64,000 nt of DNA from Tanypteryx hageni (lineage: Eukaryota; Arthropoda; Insecta; Odonata; Petaluridae). The stretch is from assembly GCA_028673005.1 (NCBI GenBank), contig CM054112.1, forward strand, positions 25,409,624-25,473,623. The letters are read 5' to 3'. This document shows, one piece after another, positions 11,151-23,480 of this stretch (within the stretch, counting starts at the first letter, position 1; each line of letters begins with the position of its first letter). The translations under genes and the position numbers were made by a program. The notes beneath the pieces were generated by a model, which worked only from the letters and a program-made list of their open reading frames with translations, made no database searches and was not told where the DNA came from.

Positions 11151-14085
11151 GAGTCTGGCGCTTTTCAGTTTGTACATTTTTTTAAGTATTTAAAAATATA
11201 TTTTTGACCCATATATGCAGTCTTTTTCTTTCTTGAATTTGGAGTCACGACTTTTTAGAGATTAGACTGATAACAGATGTTTAGACGATCTCTAAATGAG
11301 GACATAAATTCTTGAAGGCAAATGCGTGAAAACGCTTAGTGTTGTGAAGAAAGAACGGTAGATATCTTTATTGGGCTAGTTTTAAGCTAAAGAGCAATTT
11401 AGAGTTATTATATTATGAATGTTTCTATTATTTTATCATTCCTCCAATGATTTTACGTTCGTTAGTAATTAGCGCAATTAGCCATAAAAAATGACCGGTA
11501 TGTATTAAGTATAAGTTAAAATACAATTTAACTAAAAAATGTAATGAAACTAAATATTATATGCACTAAAAAGTAAACAAATATAAAATTTACATTATTG
11601 AATGTTTTAGAAAGTGACAATAATGTGACAAAGAAACATTAATGAAGATTTATTAGTTAAACTTTACGCTTGTCAACTTTTATAGTCCCAAAACTTTTTT
11701 CACTTTCTGAAACATTCGATTGTGCGAATTTTAGATTTCTTTTTACTTTTTGTACACATTAAACGTGATTTCAATGAAATAAATTTATAAAAATTTTAAT
11801 TATCTGTTTGTAATCAAAGACTAAAAAGGTTCTTTCGCAGAAATTTTTCTTAAAGACTTTCGAAAATATGGCAATTAGAATGTGTATATCTGACTTCATT
11901 AACACAATATCAACGAAAAATTGAATATTTGTTTATTTTCATTGCCATCGTATTATTTATCGCAACTGAGGTATTGTTTTTACTTTGAAACCAGCAACGA
12001 TGCGAATATTCTTGACGACAAAGGTTTTTCATGCAAAAATACATCAAATTTTGGCATTAAAACTAATTTGTTGGTCGATTTTATGCGTATTCAAAAATCG
12101 ACGGTAGGAAAACAAAATTTCGTTCTATTAGGCGTTTGTTATTTCAAGTCTCGAACGCCTACGATGATTTAAAGTAATTTTAATATGCGAATGATTAATG
12201 TGCTACACTCATTCCCGTGTTAATCAAATGAAGAGAATAAACGCTCCTGGAGCCAAACCCATGAATTCAGTATTGACGGCAAGCAGCTTAAAATATAAAA
12301 GTTGCAATGCCAAATAATTCATGAAAGATTGATCGTACAAGAATGAAAATTTTTCGAGTTATAAGCGGTTTTCTTATTCTCTCATTTAACTCCATAGACA
12401 GTAACAGAACCAGACAGAGAAACTGAGATTATATTCTATAAGTAGAGATGCTACTAAATGGTTTATATGTTTTCTAGTCAAGTTATATTTCTGTTTCTAA
12501 ACTCCTTTTTCCCTGATCATTTAATTCATTAGCCCTTTGTTATTCGTGTCATATCTGATCATCTTATATTTTTTCTTCAAGCAATTCACATTTTCTTGTT
12601 TGTCTTTTCCTCTTTCTATTACATTCACCTTCTTTAGGTGCATTTCTTAGTCTTTTAAGCATTTAAAATTCTCTCTATTGTAATCGTCTTGTTGTTGCAA
12701 ATTCTAAAATTGCTATTTTAATCAAAAGTATCTTACGTTCATTTTTGTTTGTTTATTTTTCAACAATAAAATTGATAACGGATTACCACAATTTAAAATT
12801 CATAAATAACACATTAAAGAAGTAATTAAAAGTGACGCTTTTTAAACTGTCACTGATATTTTTTATCAGTCTAAGTCTTCAAGTTCAACGTTATGAACAA
12901 AAAATAATTTTTCTTCGCGATGTCTGCTTAAAGTAAAAATTATAAAATCCGTAGCTAGAGGGGTTATTTTGTGGAAATTGTCCATCGTAGAGCCCATTAT
13001 ATAATATTAGCGATTCAATTCTATCAGGAAAGGAAGCACGGTCGGTTTAGAGGTTTTGTTTTACTTAGAACTTGCCATATTAGCTTGAATAAAATGTGAC
13101 CCCCTATTTCAGAAACCACCCTAAAGAAAAATTTTGTCGGTATATTGATACTAAATTTGAATTTCAAGATACCTCATCGGTTACACTTAACTTCCAGTAT
13201 AAATATAATTACGCAATGTATTAACGAATCATTACGATAAAACATGAATATTTATTGGCTTCCAGTGATCTACATTTAATTATTTGTTTATTTCTTAAAA
13301 CCTTTAATACGGAACGAAGATAAAAGCGCTAGCTGTAATGCAGGATAAATTCTGTGCTGCAGGTGCTATAAGCTTAATACTGTCTTTTAAGGGTGGAATA
13401 GACTATAGAACATAGAGGATTGAATTTTAGTGGGGTTGAGATAGAGAAGAGGAATAGAAGATATATTTGGTCGCGAGTATGAATTTTTGGGCTTACACTT
13501 AAAAAAAAAACATCGCCTTATAATCAGGCATATAGGTTAATTCATTTGCCAATAGTTATCTATCCTACAAATTTTGTCTATCTCTCTATCATTATTATTA
13601 TTATCAATAAATTCTTTATTATTCATTGTAAAGCAATTATAGCAAATGAAACAGTAGGTTAAAAACCGGCGCAGAATGATAATTCGAAAAAGAATGTTTG
13701 AAAACGATAAAATAGCATACAAAACTAAGAATTCTTCAGATGAGTTGAGCTTAATGAGTGCATTCGGCGATCGCTTGGGACATGGAAGGAGGGGGATTGG
13801 ATCAGGTGGAGTAATCGTTATTGACAGAGCAAACGGAGTTTCAGATGTATTTAACCTACTTGATAAAAATTGAGATATACGTTTTATCTTCCAAATAATT
13901 CAATAAGAAAATATTGCGGCACAGTTTCATACCTGATTGGAATGTAACTCCTTCGCATCCGGCGAATGTGTCATTCAAATCATTGTAATGTACTAAAATG
14001 CTTGTAATGATTGTCATTTATGCAGGAAAAGTAGTAATTACAAACTCTAAATTTACTCATTGAAATAAAACGCATATATATCTCC
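11151..14085. other. AT-rich unique sequence
   Basis: Nearly 3 kb of AT-rich DNA. Short open frames (11921-12172, 13537-13722, 13676-13873) have no recognisable motif or splice context. A run of nine A lies at about 13501-13509. No gene or repeat is supported. Confidence 0.4.
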
Positions 14086-14087
14086 AT

Positions 14088-14262
14088 CGCTGATGAAGGG
14101 CATATGCCCAAAAAGCTTACGTGTTTTTGTGTGCGTGTTTTCTATGTGTCTCTTCGACGCCCCCAGCAGCCTGCCAACTTGGTCCTCAACTTGGTAAGTG
14201 TCCGCTGGGCTTCCTTCAACACCTTGTTGCCACCCTCAACACTACCTTTACTTTTCCTTAAG

Positions 14263-14264
<2 letters not shown>
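14088..14264 (+). repeat. dispersed repeat R1, copy 1
   Basis: About 175 bp that recurs at 29709-29880 on the same strand. The shared body includes AGCTT.CGTGTTTTTG, a block GTGTCTCTTCGACGCCCCC, AGCAGCCTGCCAACTTGGT, CTTGGTAAGTGTCCGCTGGG and TTCAACACCTTGTTGCCACC, ending in CCTTAAG just before a (TA)n run. This copy starts with CTGATGAAGGGCATATGCCC, which resembles the core and stem II of hammerhead motifs in Penelope-like elements, but the GAAA box is degenerate (AAAAA). It encodes no protein; the open frame across it is spurious. The class is unresolved: SINE-like or Penelope-like tail. Confidence 0.85.

Positions 14265-14325
<61 letters not shown>
14263..14325. repeat. (TA)n microsatellite
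   Basis: About 31 uninterrupted TA units, directly abutting the 3' end of repeat R1. The same arrangement is seen at the second R1 copy, so TA repeats may be the element's tail. Confidence 0.97.
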
Positions 14326-14326
<1 letters not shown>

Positions 14327-14754
14327 CCGTAATTTTTGTTGAATGGAGATTCTAGTGTAAGAGAGTGAAGTTTATTCTTTTCTGTAAAGACTATATATGT
14401 GAAAATTATTCTTTTAAAATCTCATTTCCAATTTTAACTACCGACTGCATTATAGTTTTAAAGAAAAAGGGGGAAAACCAAGCAACAGCTATCTTATCCC
14501 CGCAGAATCAAAAAAAGATAATGTAGCTATTCACAATTGTAAATTGTTCGTTTGCATCAAATTTAGAAATTTAATGAGAAATAAAAAACAGAACCGAGCT
14601 GGCATAAACAGCTTCTAAATGCATTTTATCACGGAATATAGTTTCCTCAGAATAATGAAATTTTTAAAAATACTCTTAATAAGGCTGGTCTAGCATATTG
14701 CTGATTTTCAAAAACACTGTTGAAAATAAGATGTATGTCAGTTTTTAAGTCGCG
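14326..14754. other. AT-rich unique sequence
   Basis: No supported feature between the TA microsatellite and the SINE. Confidence 0.4.
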
Positions 14755-14765
14755 TTATTGGTAAT

Positions 14766-15089
14766 AGGGGGTGCCGGTGGTGTAGTGGTTAGGACACTGG
14801 CTGCTACTCGCCTGCTGCTTGAAAAGGCAGCGGGCACGAATCCTGCGCAAGTAGGATTTTTCCAAGGTCTCCCTGCCCCCTGTTTGTGTGGTTTGAGGAG
14901 ACCGTGCAAATTCAGCTGTTCCGTCCTTCGGAAGGGACGTTAAGCCGTTGGCCCCCCTGGTGTTCTTCGTAAGAGCAGGCAAATGCCGGCCCCGGGTTTC
15001 CCTCCTCCCTCCCCGGTTATTCATTGCACTACCTCTGAGATACCCATTTGTGCGTAAGAGAGGCGAATCGGCTGGGCACAGAATAATTA
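14766..15089 (+). mobile_element. tRNA-derived SINE with perfect 11-bp target duplication
   Basis: A complete 324-bp SINE bounded by identical 11-mers TTATTGGTAAT at 14755-14765 and 15090-15100. The head is tRNA-like, with an A-box region TAGTGGTTAGG (14783-14793) and a degenerate B box GGGCACGAATCC (14832-14843), so it would use an internal pol III promoter. The body holds GTTTGAGGAGACCG, a hairpin CCGTCCTTCGGAAGGGACG (about 14921-14939), and a block TTCTTCGTAAGAG followed by AAATGCCGGC (14962-14990). The tail is ATT-rich. A second copy is at 63429-63705. The intact duplication implies fairly recent insertion by a LINE machinery, although the B box has drifted. Confidence 0.9.
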
Positions 15090-15100
15090 TTATTGGTAAT

Positions 15101-15640
15101 TGAAAATGTGACGAAATTATGAAATTATTGCATAACGCCAATAGAAAGTGTGGGATAGACCGGAGATGTCGAAATAAACTCAGGTGTTGAAAATAAAGTT
15201 CAGTGTCACAGTTATTGGGCAAAGAGCGTAGGATCTGACAATTTATTTTTGCCGGAGTATTATTTACGGCGAATACAGGTTGGCATATGGGTGAAGTTAC
15301 ATTGTCCAGTTTTATTATTAAACAATTGGATGTATTCCAAGATTATACGTAAAGGTATTAAGAAATTCTCAATAACAATTATAGAAATATCGTGGAAAAT
15401 ATCAGAAACAGGCCGCAATTGTTCTGTGAAAACGAGACATCGCCCCATCTCGCGATAAACTTTCCGTGTTTTAACTGACAGAAGACTGCTGCGTTTCGTC
15501 TCCTGTTACAGATATATATTTCTCGTCTCTCCCTCCCTCTCTCTCGGCCCATATAACAGCACCCCCAAAAACCTCGAATAAAGCTTCCATCCCCTAAGCA
15601 ACCGTTCGGTAGCAAATTCATCCATTAGGACACGGTAACA
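15101..15640. other. unique sequence
   Basis: Mixed sequence with short chance frames on both strands and a small CT patch at 15520-15545. No supported gene. Confidence 0.4.
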
Positions 15641-15649
15641 TTTACAAAT

Positions 15650-16708
15650 GTTCCAACACTCCTTTTTCCTCTCTTTCCCACTCCACCCTCCCTTACCATA
15701 CTCGCTCCCCTTCTTTCCCTAACATTTCTCCTCTCCCCTCCCTCTTCCCTCCCTCACCCGTCCCTCACCCCTCTCTCACCTCTCCCTCTCTCCTCCCTCT
15801 CCCCTTCCTCTCCCCTCCCTCTCCCCTCCATCTCCCCTCCCTCTCCTCCCCCCTCCCGCTCCCCTTCCTCACCTCTCCCTCACTCCTCCCTCTCCCCTTC
15901 CTCACCCCCCTCTCCACTTCCTCACCCCCCTCTTCCCTTCCTCACCCCTCCCTCTCCCCTCCCTCTCCCCTCCCTCTCCCCTCCCTCTCCCCTCCCTCTC
16001 CCCTCCCTCTCCTCTTCCTCTCCCCTTCCTCACCCCTCCCTCTCCTCTTCCTCTCCACTTCCTCACCCCTCCCTCACCTCTCCCCTCCCTCTCTCCTCCC
16101 TCTCCCCTCCCTCTCCCCTCCCTCTCCCCTTCCATCTCCCCTCCCTCTCCTCTCCCCTCCCACTTCCCTTCCTCACCCCTCCCTCTCCCCTTCCTCACCC
16201 CCTCCCCTTCCTCACCCCTACCTCCCCCCTCTCCCCTCCCTCTCCCCTTCCTCTCCCCTTCCTCACCTCTCCATCTCCCCTTCCTCACCCCTCCCTTTCC
16301 CCTTCCTCACCCCTCCCTCTCCTCTTCCTCTCTCCTTCCTCACCCCTCCCTCTCCTCTTCCTCTCCACTTCCTCACCCCTTCCTCTCTCCTACCTCTCCC
16401 CTTCCTCACCCTCTCTCCCCTTCCTCACCCCTCCCTCACCCCTACCTCCCCCCTCTCCCCTCCCTCACCCCTACCTCCCCCCTCTCCCCTCCCTCTCCCC
16501 TTCCTCTCCCCTTCCTCACCTCTCCATCTCCCCTTCCTCACCCCTCCCTTTCCCCTTCCTCACCCCTCCCTCTCCTCTTCCTCTCTCCTTCCTCACCCCT
16601 CCCTCTCCTCTTCCTCTCCACTTCCTCACCCCTTCCTCTCTCCTACCTCTCCCCTTCCTCACCCCTCCCTCACCTCTTCCTCACCCCTCCCTCTCCCCTC
16701 CTCCCCCT
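15650..16708. repeat. 1-kb polypyrimidine satellite-like tract with internal duplication
   Basis: The plus strand is almost wholly C/T for about 1,050 bp, built from CCCTCCCTCTCC, CTTCCTCACCCC and CCTCTTCCTCT units. A block of about 210 bp at about 16208-16418 is repeated nearly exactly at about 16461-16671, an offset of 253 bp, so unequal exchange or slippage has acted on a higher-order unit. The 128-codon frame on the minus strand (15902-16288; Arg/Gly/Glu runs) is a compositional artefact. Such homopurine/homopyrimidine DNA can form triplex (H-DNA) structures. Confidence 0.95.
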
Positions 16709-17180
16709 TTTGCGATGATGATGCTACCGCGTGGAAGAAAGAGAGAGTGGACCTGGTGTCGAGCGTTTTGTTTTCCGTCTCTCTATCTCCCTGTATGGCC
16801 GAATCTTTCCTCCCTCTGTTGGTCCACCGTAGGGAAAGTAGGATATACTAAGGGCAGAGATGTGTTATGGGAAGAGAAAGAGGAGAGAGGAAGAGGGGGA
16901 ATGGAGAGGGGCAAAAGAGCGGAAGATAAACAGAGGCAGGTGGGTCGCATGGGAAGAGGAATGGGGAGAGAGGGATCGGAGACGTGAGAGGGACGAAGGA
17001 GGGGAAAGAGGTGAAGGTGGTTGATAGGGTGAAGAATCATAGTCGGTCAGTCGGATTGCGTGTTTTCCTAGTCCTCTTAGATCACTCTGTGGGGCCATAC
17101 GCGCGCATCGCAGAGACACGATAATGGTTTTGCGAGCATTAAACCGATGCGTCGCGCAACCGCCGGAAGAAGACACTTGA
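16709..17180. other. GA-rich and mixed flank of the polypyrimidine tract
   Basis: The composition switches from pyrimidine to purine on the plus strand (about 16735-17010), then to mixed CpG-containing sequence (17040-17170). Overlapping frames on both strands have low-complexity content. No gene is called. Confidence 0.45.
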
Positions 17181-17690
17181 CGCCTGAGAAGATTTTGTGG
17201 TGCTTTTTTAAAATGACGAAGAAATTTTCTCGGAAGTTGGCATACAATGCTAAAATTACATCTATTTAGTCACACGAAGACGTACGAATGAATTAGCTCA
17301 ACATTGCAAAATTGGCATTTATTGGTCTATGGAATTCAGGGTTATAAGAAATACAGAATAAAAATAGCAGTTAAGATTACCCCCAACTTCGTGGAAAGAC
17401 AGTTTTAACTAAAAAATCCTCTTAAATATAGAACAGAAATGAAATGAGGTTATATTTTTAAAATTTGCTACAGTAATATATTGAATTATATGTTGCTCGA
17501 TTTCTTCTCAATAAATATTTTCTCGTCATGTCATTTGGTCCATAACAAAACAGTACTCCCGTTGATATCACGAAGAAAAATGCACATAGAAACCCATTTT
17601 ATTAGCGCCTCAATGAGGTAAAATTCTTGCAATGGTTGAAAAACTCACGGCTTTAAGTAAGGGACGGATTTAAAAAAAGAAGTAGTATCA
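17180..17690. other. AT-rich unique sequence
   Basis: Nothing recognisable. Confidence 0.35.
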
Positions 17691-17699
17691 ACAAATTAG

Positions 17700-17870
17700 G
17701 GAATTCGAGGGTGAGAGAAAACAGGAGGGACGGAAAGAGGGAATGGGTGGTGAGAGAGATGGATGGAGGGAGAGAAATAGAGAGAGAGAAAGGGAGGAGA
17801 TGGAGAGAAAGGAGGAAGAAGGGAGGGTTGTTGGAGGGGAGCAGGAGTGGATGAAATTAAGGGCTAGCGG
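17700..17870. repeat. GA-rich tract
   Basis: The plus strand is GAGAGA/GGAGG-rich. Open frames on either strand are compositional. Confidence 0.8.
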
Positions 17871-17879
17871 GGAAACAAA

Positions 17880-19250
17880 GCGAACATGGAAGTGTTTTCT
17901 TTCCTGTAACACACCCAACTATTGCTCCGCAAACGCATTCAAACTCTTCCCCAGATTCACCCTCTCTTTCTCAACCTCTTTTTCACGTCCGTTCCAAAAC
18001 AACAAAAAACTAAGGCTATAACCTGAGATTTTTTTCTTCTTTCGAATTTTGCTATAATTAAATACTTATTATCTCAGGCTTTTGTTTCTAAACTCAGCAA
18101 CTTAGCACATTGCTTGCAAATCCACCTTAAGAGTGCATTTGGATACAATAACATGTTTAGGTCCGACTTTGACTTAGAAACTTAAACATTTGATTGGTGT
18201 TGCTGGTATTTTGACTGCTTTACTTTTTAATTAACCGTTATTAAAAACAACTAAAATGAGAGTCTAAATTAACGTTATATTCAACGTTTTAAAATTAGTT
18301 ACTGAATTTACCGCTTGGTATAGGGGTGTAATAAATAAAACTCTAAAATTGAAACGTGCAATTTCCTCAGCTCCATAAAGTATCGGCCTCTTTAGTGAAT
18401 TATATTTACCACCTGGGTCAAATATCATTGACGATGTTGGCAAATTATGACCAAAAGCGGTTTCTTATATTCAAACCGCTCTTCAGTGGTAATTCGCTCG
18501 TCGTCCATTCTAATCATGGTCTGCTTGATGGTGGTTCCAACGGTGTGACTGCACATGGCCCACGCTTACAGAGGTCCCGCACTCTCTGAAAATTATTTCT
18601 TGTGCTCACAAAGTACATACATATTTTAAAAAATCTGAAAAATATCGAATACTATCATAGTGAGGGAGGCTGCTTAATTTATTAAAATTTAATATAACAA
18701 CTTTGGCGCGTAAGAGGTTCCTCGTGCTCACTTTGCACTGGGCCCCGCGATTTTTCTAGCCGACTCTGATTCTAATAACATCTGTTTTATGGCTGCATTA
18801 ACTAAGCTGATCACGAATTCTATCAATAGGCACTATGAAGGATATTTGGTGAAAATAGCCACGAAAAACACACACTAAAAGGTGAGAAGACTGCAGCATA
18901 GATATCGAACGATCGCTGTCTTACAACGGCGGCGGATGGTGAATTTTGGTGGTCCATGGGTGGTGTTATTTGCACGCCCTTAACATAAAATAAATTAAAC
19001 TTACAACTTACAACAACTTAGCCCTAACTGCAGCCCTATTACCCCGTTCGTAGATCCACCTGTCTTTCAGGATAACACGTTAGTAAAGACATATGTCATT
19101 GTTTTTAAATTCAATCGTATGGGAATAAAAATAGTGCCAAAGGCAGTTTAAACAGCTGTTGAAATCAAGGGTTTTTTGCTGTAGACAGCATAATTCCCGC
19201 GGACATACTAATCATTTTGCACGCATTTTTGTCCCGCTAACTTTTACTCT
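17880..19250. other. mixed unique sequence
   Basis: A 77-codon frame at 18356-18589 has no known motif. No splice-supported exon or repeat is recognised. Confidence 0.35.
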
Positions 19251-19269
19251 CCCGCCAAATACTAGCATC

Positions 19270-19565
19270 CGTACTTCTATGGTCTCTCCCCCTTCCCATT
19301 CTTGGGCAATGCAATTCTCTCCCCCCCCCCCCACCATCTCCTCCTATCACCCTTTCCCCTCCCCCGACCGATGCTACCACCCCTCTTTAAATCCCATTCC
19401 TTCTCCATGCGCTGCGAGCTTTTCTTCTCATAAACTCGTCCCTAGAAACTTCTCAACTATAAACCACCCGCTTACTTCACCACTTTCTTCTCGCCACCAT
19501 GCACCTTTCCCCCTAAGCACTAGTTCCGCCTTCTTCTACCTTTCCAGCCTTCCACTCTCTGTCAC
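19270..19565. repeat. CT-rich tract
   Basis: Pyrimidine-rich with a run of 12 C at about 19320-19331. The 136-codon plus-strand frame over it is Ser/Pro/Leu low complexity. Confidence 0.75.
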
Positions 19566-19569
19566 GTAA

Positions 19570-20030
19570 CCTTTTCCCCTTTTAATTGGAGTTTTTCTTT
19601 TGATTCAAAATTTGTTGTTTCTAGTTCATTTTCGCTCAATACCTTCCGAGTTATGATGCTTGTCCGAACCTATGGCCTATGTTTGATCAAGTATTTTAAT
19701 TGTAATATGGGAAGTTCTGAAGAATCTAACCAAATATGCAAATAATTAAATAATTTTACTCGTAATTAAAGGATTAACCATTAATCAAGTAAAATGAATC
19801 GACGCAAACGATTTTTTTTCATGATGAAAAAAAATTTGCGAATAAAGAACAAATCTCAACAGTGACACATAAGGAATAATTTTAAATGGACAAAATTTGT
19901 AACTCGTAAATTTAAGTTTATTCAAAATCATAGGGATCGTAATAACCTCGTCTATTAATCCTCACGGCCCTCATTTTTCTTTAGAAAATGTCCATGGATT
20001 TAAAGCCTGATCATTTATAATTATTATTTA
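19570..20030. other. AT-rich unique sequence
   Basis: No supported feature. Confidence 0.35.
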
Positions 20031-20051
20031 TTGATACTACAAATTGGGGTT

Positions 20052-20150
20052 GTGTAATGGATTAATACCTCATTCGCTAAAAATTCATTGTACTTATAAG
20101 TACCCAATAGGTTGCGGATTAGCCAAATCCGTGGAGATGATGATGATCAT
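20052..20150 (+). repeat. possible short SINE with hairpin and ATG-repeat tail
   Basis: A tRNA-like stretch (GGGGTTGTGTAATGGATTA at about 20046, GGTTGCGGATTAGCC at about 20110) ends in a 6-bp hairpin, CGGATT-AGCCA-AATCCG (20115-20131), and a GATGATGATGAT tail. Hairpin plus ATG-repeat tail is the layout of the RTE 3' ends in this window, so this may be an RTE-mobilised SINE. The tRNA similarity is weak. Confidence 0.35.
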
Positions 20151-22480
20151 TTTATTACTCAGCTATGCATCTAACTAGAGTTAAAAAACTTTCGCATTCG
20201 CTGATCTCTAAGATGTGAGCCATAATTTCTTTTATTGTGAGCTTAGTCATGTTCCTCTCGCCGAATACTTGACCTCCAAAGAAGCGTCTTCGCATAAATT
20301 CAGTCTACCTGACTACCATTCGTTTCTTCATCCGCATCAATATCCTTTGCCAATTTTTTGTGCAAATTTGGAAAAGCGAACAGTGTAATCTTCATTATTA
20401 AAATCTATTCCTCACTTATTAGGGTGAACCAGTTAATAAAGCAATCGCTCCATTGGCTGTTTTTATTTCTTCACATGTGTCATAAAGCACGATGAAGTTT
20501 TTTTTGTTGCCATTTTTCAATCTAAATCCTCTCGTATTTCCTACATAACTCCCTCCGACTATCTCTACCATAAATATTTTGAAGAATTTGTTTGTTTGTT
20601 TGTGCATTTATAACGCTACAGCTACAAAACGTAGAAGCAAGAAAAATATGCCTTGTTAACCGCAATGAAATAGAATAGGAAATAGAAGGAGTTTTAAAAC
20701 GATTTGAACTACATTGTTTATTTTTTAAATGTTTTTCTCTTTAAAAATTTCCCGTTTAAATAACACGGGAATTAGCGTATTGTTGTACTAACAATCTACG
20801 TGATAACCGTTATAAACAATACCTAATACCCAATACTAACTAAAATAAATTATATATACCTAATATAAACTAAAGTAGGTAAGAAAGAAACACTAAGGTT
20901 ATTCAAATAAGGACAATCGCCAAAAAACTATAAATCTGGCTAATTATTTCAAAAGGTAAGTGAAAGACCTTTTTAATGTGAAATTTTAAGTGCTTTCGTT
21001 CTCTAAAAACATTTTGTGTATTCTGCATATTCTACTTAATAGTCGTTAACATTGAAAATATCTCAGATATCTCAGAAGGTAAAATAAGAAAACTTCTATA
21101 ACATTTTTTAAATTTAGACCAAAATGTATATGTACATTTTGCTTTCCTTTCAACTGAATATTTGTATGTATCAATTAAGCCAATTGAACTTATTACATTA
21201 AAACAACACTTTCAATGTCGTACTAACATACTTTTAATCGCCTAAATGTATTTCAAAGACCGGGAACTCATTTTGTTTCATAGGTTTGACTTTGAAATGC
21301 TCACGTGACAAATTAGACCCACTAAATCAGCCTTTGCATGGGATAACGTATGGATAAGCTAAATTTGAATATATCTTCAAACGTGTTTCCACCGTATGCA
21401 TTCCTAGAGCTTGTAATTCCTGCTCAAGTTTTTAATGTTTTTGAGATTCATAACCACATTCTGTCATGCAGTTTCTTCCACTGGAACTTAATTCGAGTGA
21501 AATAACGATATTTTAAAAGTGATTCCATCGAATTGTTTATTATGATTATGTGATAAAAATAGTCGCCAACTTTGTCGATAAAGAATGCAGGAAAAATGTA
21601 TTTAATTGGGCAAAAATGGGAAGACAAGAAATATTGCATACCATTAAGCACTACAATAAAAATTAACCTGGTTTCATTACTTGGTTTTATTCTCAAATCT
21701 TCCTCAATATTTTTGTCTCTACTTAAAAACCCGATCAACGCCGGGTAATTTCAGATAGTCTTATCTTTTTCCTCTCTCCTTGGTCAATATTATTTCACAC
21801 ATATTTGCTTCCTTCTTATCTCACCTCGACCGTATCCATCCGTTGCTGCAATGCCTCAATTCTAACTCTTTTGGAAGTGACCTTTAGCGCAGCCGGACAA
21901 ATCATTTGGCTTCCTTCTCTTTTCAGTTCGTCTCCCATTTTTTCCTCAATCCTTCCTTCATTTTCTCCTCTTCCCTTCTCCATCTCGCTTTCTATTACTG
22001 CCTATTCTTTGCATTAGACTCAACTCACCCGTGAATCCACGAATACTACGTTTACTCCACCATCATCAGCAATCACATTTCGAAATTTTCCAATGAACGA
22101 GTTGAAATATCGTGTATTTGGATATACGCAAGATTGTCATAAAAGTACATCTTTGGATCAACTAATTTTATGCAGTATCTAGAATTACCCATAGGCAACC
22201 ATGGCAAATAACCCAAATATATAGTTTGATTCCTAGCATCAACAAAAGAATTTTTAACTTTTGATACATAAATTACAATGGAATGTATATGACTTTTTGG
22301 ATCAATATTATTTTTTAGGTGAGCTCGTAAAGCATAATTAGGCAAGTCATTCTTGCAAATTATCGTATATGGTCTAGGAGATTAAATGATGCCAGCCCAG
22401 TGATTTTGGCCCGCCACCTATTAGTTTCTCTCAAAAACGTATCCGAAAACTTTTCAATATTTTAGGTTATTTAATAGTAT
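20150..22480. other. AT-rich unique sequence
   Basis: Over 2 kb without a recognised feature. A minus-strand frame at 20419-20607 starts at a Met and reads like ordinary protein sequence, but has no motif I know and no visible splice partner. Frames at 21448-21738 and 22073-22345 are likewise unassigned. Confidence 0.35.
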
Positions 22481-22489
22481 GTACTTTTT

Positions 22490-23480
22490 ATATCCCTTCT
22501 TTCATCGTTTCTGCTCCTTAATAAAATTCATTTCCATACTGCCACTCTTCCTTGCTTCATGTTGTGCAATATTATTTCTCCCCATCACCGCATAATTTTT
22601 TCTCACTTTCTTTCTTCCCTTATCCGAGGGCAGTATTCGATTTTTCGTTCCCTCCTTTTGTTTGGATTGCTCCAATCTCTGCCTCGTTCCTTCCCATTCC
22701 CCCTTAAGGTTTAATTCCTTTTCCTCCCCGCCCTTTATTCCTCACCCCTACCCCCGCACCACCACTCTTACTTTCTCTCTCCCCCTCGGAAGCTACACTG
22801 ACACCTCCGCGACGCGGATTCCGAGAGAGCGAGAGAGAAGAGCGAGCTTCACACCGTGGGCAGCAGCTGTACGGGAATGCTAATATTTTTTAATCCCGAC
22901 TCCTCACTCCCGTTCTGCTCTTCCCTCCCCCTCCACGTGGAGAGAGGGGGGATTAGTCTTGTCGGAAGGGGAGGAAGGATGGAGAGGGATGAGAAGAAGT
23001 TCGCTTCAACCACCCGTTTCTCCTCCTTTAAAAAAAACCTTCCAAACACTCCGGCCCCTCTCATGAAATCGGGCAGTGCCCACACACTCCCAGTACATAC
23101 ACGCGTTTGCAGCAATCCCAGCAACGGGCAACAAACTCCTCCCCCCCCCCCTCTCTCTCTCGCTCTCCCTTCCTCACCCCTCTCTCTTTCTCTCCCCCTC
23201 TCTCTTTCTCTCCCCCCCCCTCTCTCTCTCTCTGCGGCCTCCCTAACCCCTTATATCCGCCACGCTGCTCTCACCAGGAGACAAATCCCACTCACGTCAA
23301 TTTGATCGCGCTATTGGGGAGTGGAATAGGTTGATAGGGGAAATGAGATAGAGAGCGTGTTTTCGACCACTTTTCCTTTTCGGGACTTGGCTCGTTCTCT
23401 CTACCACTTTTTCTCGTTTCTCTTCCTCCCTTTCTCCGCCTGTCTTCCTTCCCCTCTTACCTCCAATTATTTCCATAGGA
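22490..23480. repeat. cluster of CT-rich tracts
   Basis: Pyrimidine-rich plus strand at 22490-22800, 23140-23240 (CTCTCTC and C runs) and 23360-23480, separated by mixed, partly GC-rich DNA (22800-23130). The frames at 22856-23305 and 23297-23638 are mostly composition. Confidence 0.75.
23278..23334 (+). CDS. possible small exon after a textbook acceptor (unidentified)
   Basis: A long CT run, a branch-like CCCTAACC and then GCTGCTCTCACCAG end at 23277. From there one frame reads ETNPTHVNLIALLGSGIG and stops at TGA (23332-23334). The acceptor context is good and the peptide is not low complexity, but it is only 18 codons with no homologue I can name. It could be a terminal exon or chance next to a CT tract. 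Confidence 0.17.
   Translation, partial: ETNPTHVNLIALLGSGIG

Noticed and set aside
14090..14122. active hammerhead ribozyme at the start of repeat R1
   Set aside because: CTGATGA and stem II are present in copy 1, but the GAAA box and a closing stem III with an NUH cleavage site are not; copy 2 lacks CTGATGA. Kept only as a resemblance.
15902..16288. 128-codon minus-strand frame of Arg/Gly/Glu repeats
   Set aside because: It lies wholly inside the polypyrimidine tract and has no non-repetitive segment.
20419..20607. 62-codon minus-strand gene
   Set aside because: Non-repetitive, but no motif, splice partner or regulatory context; chance cannot be excluded.
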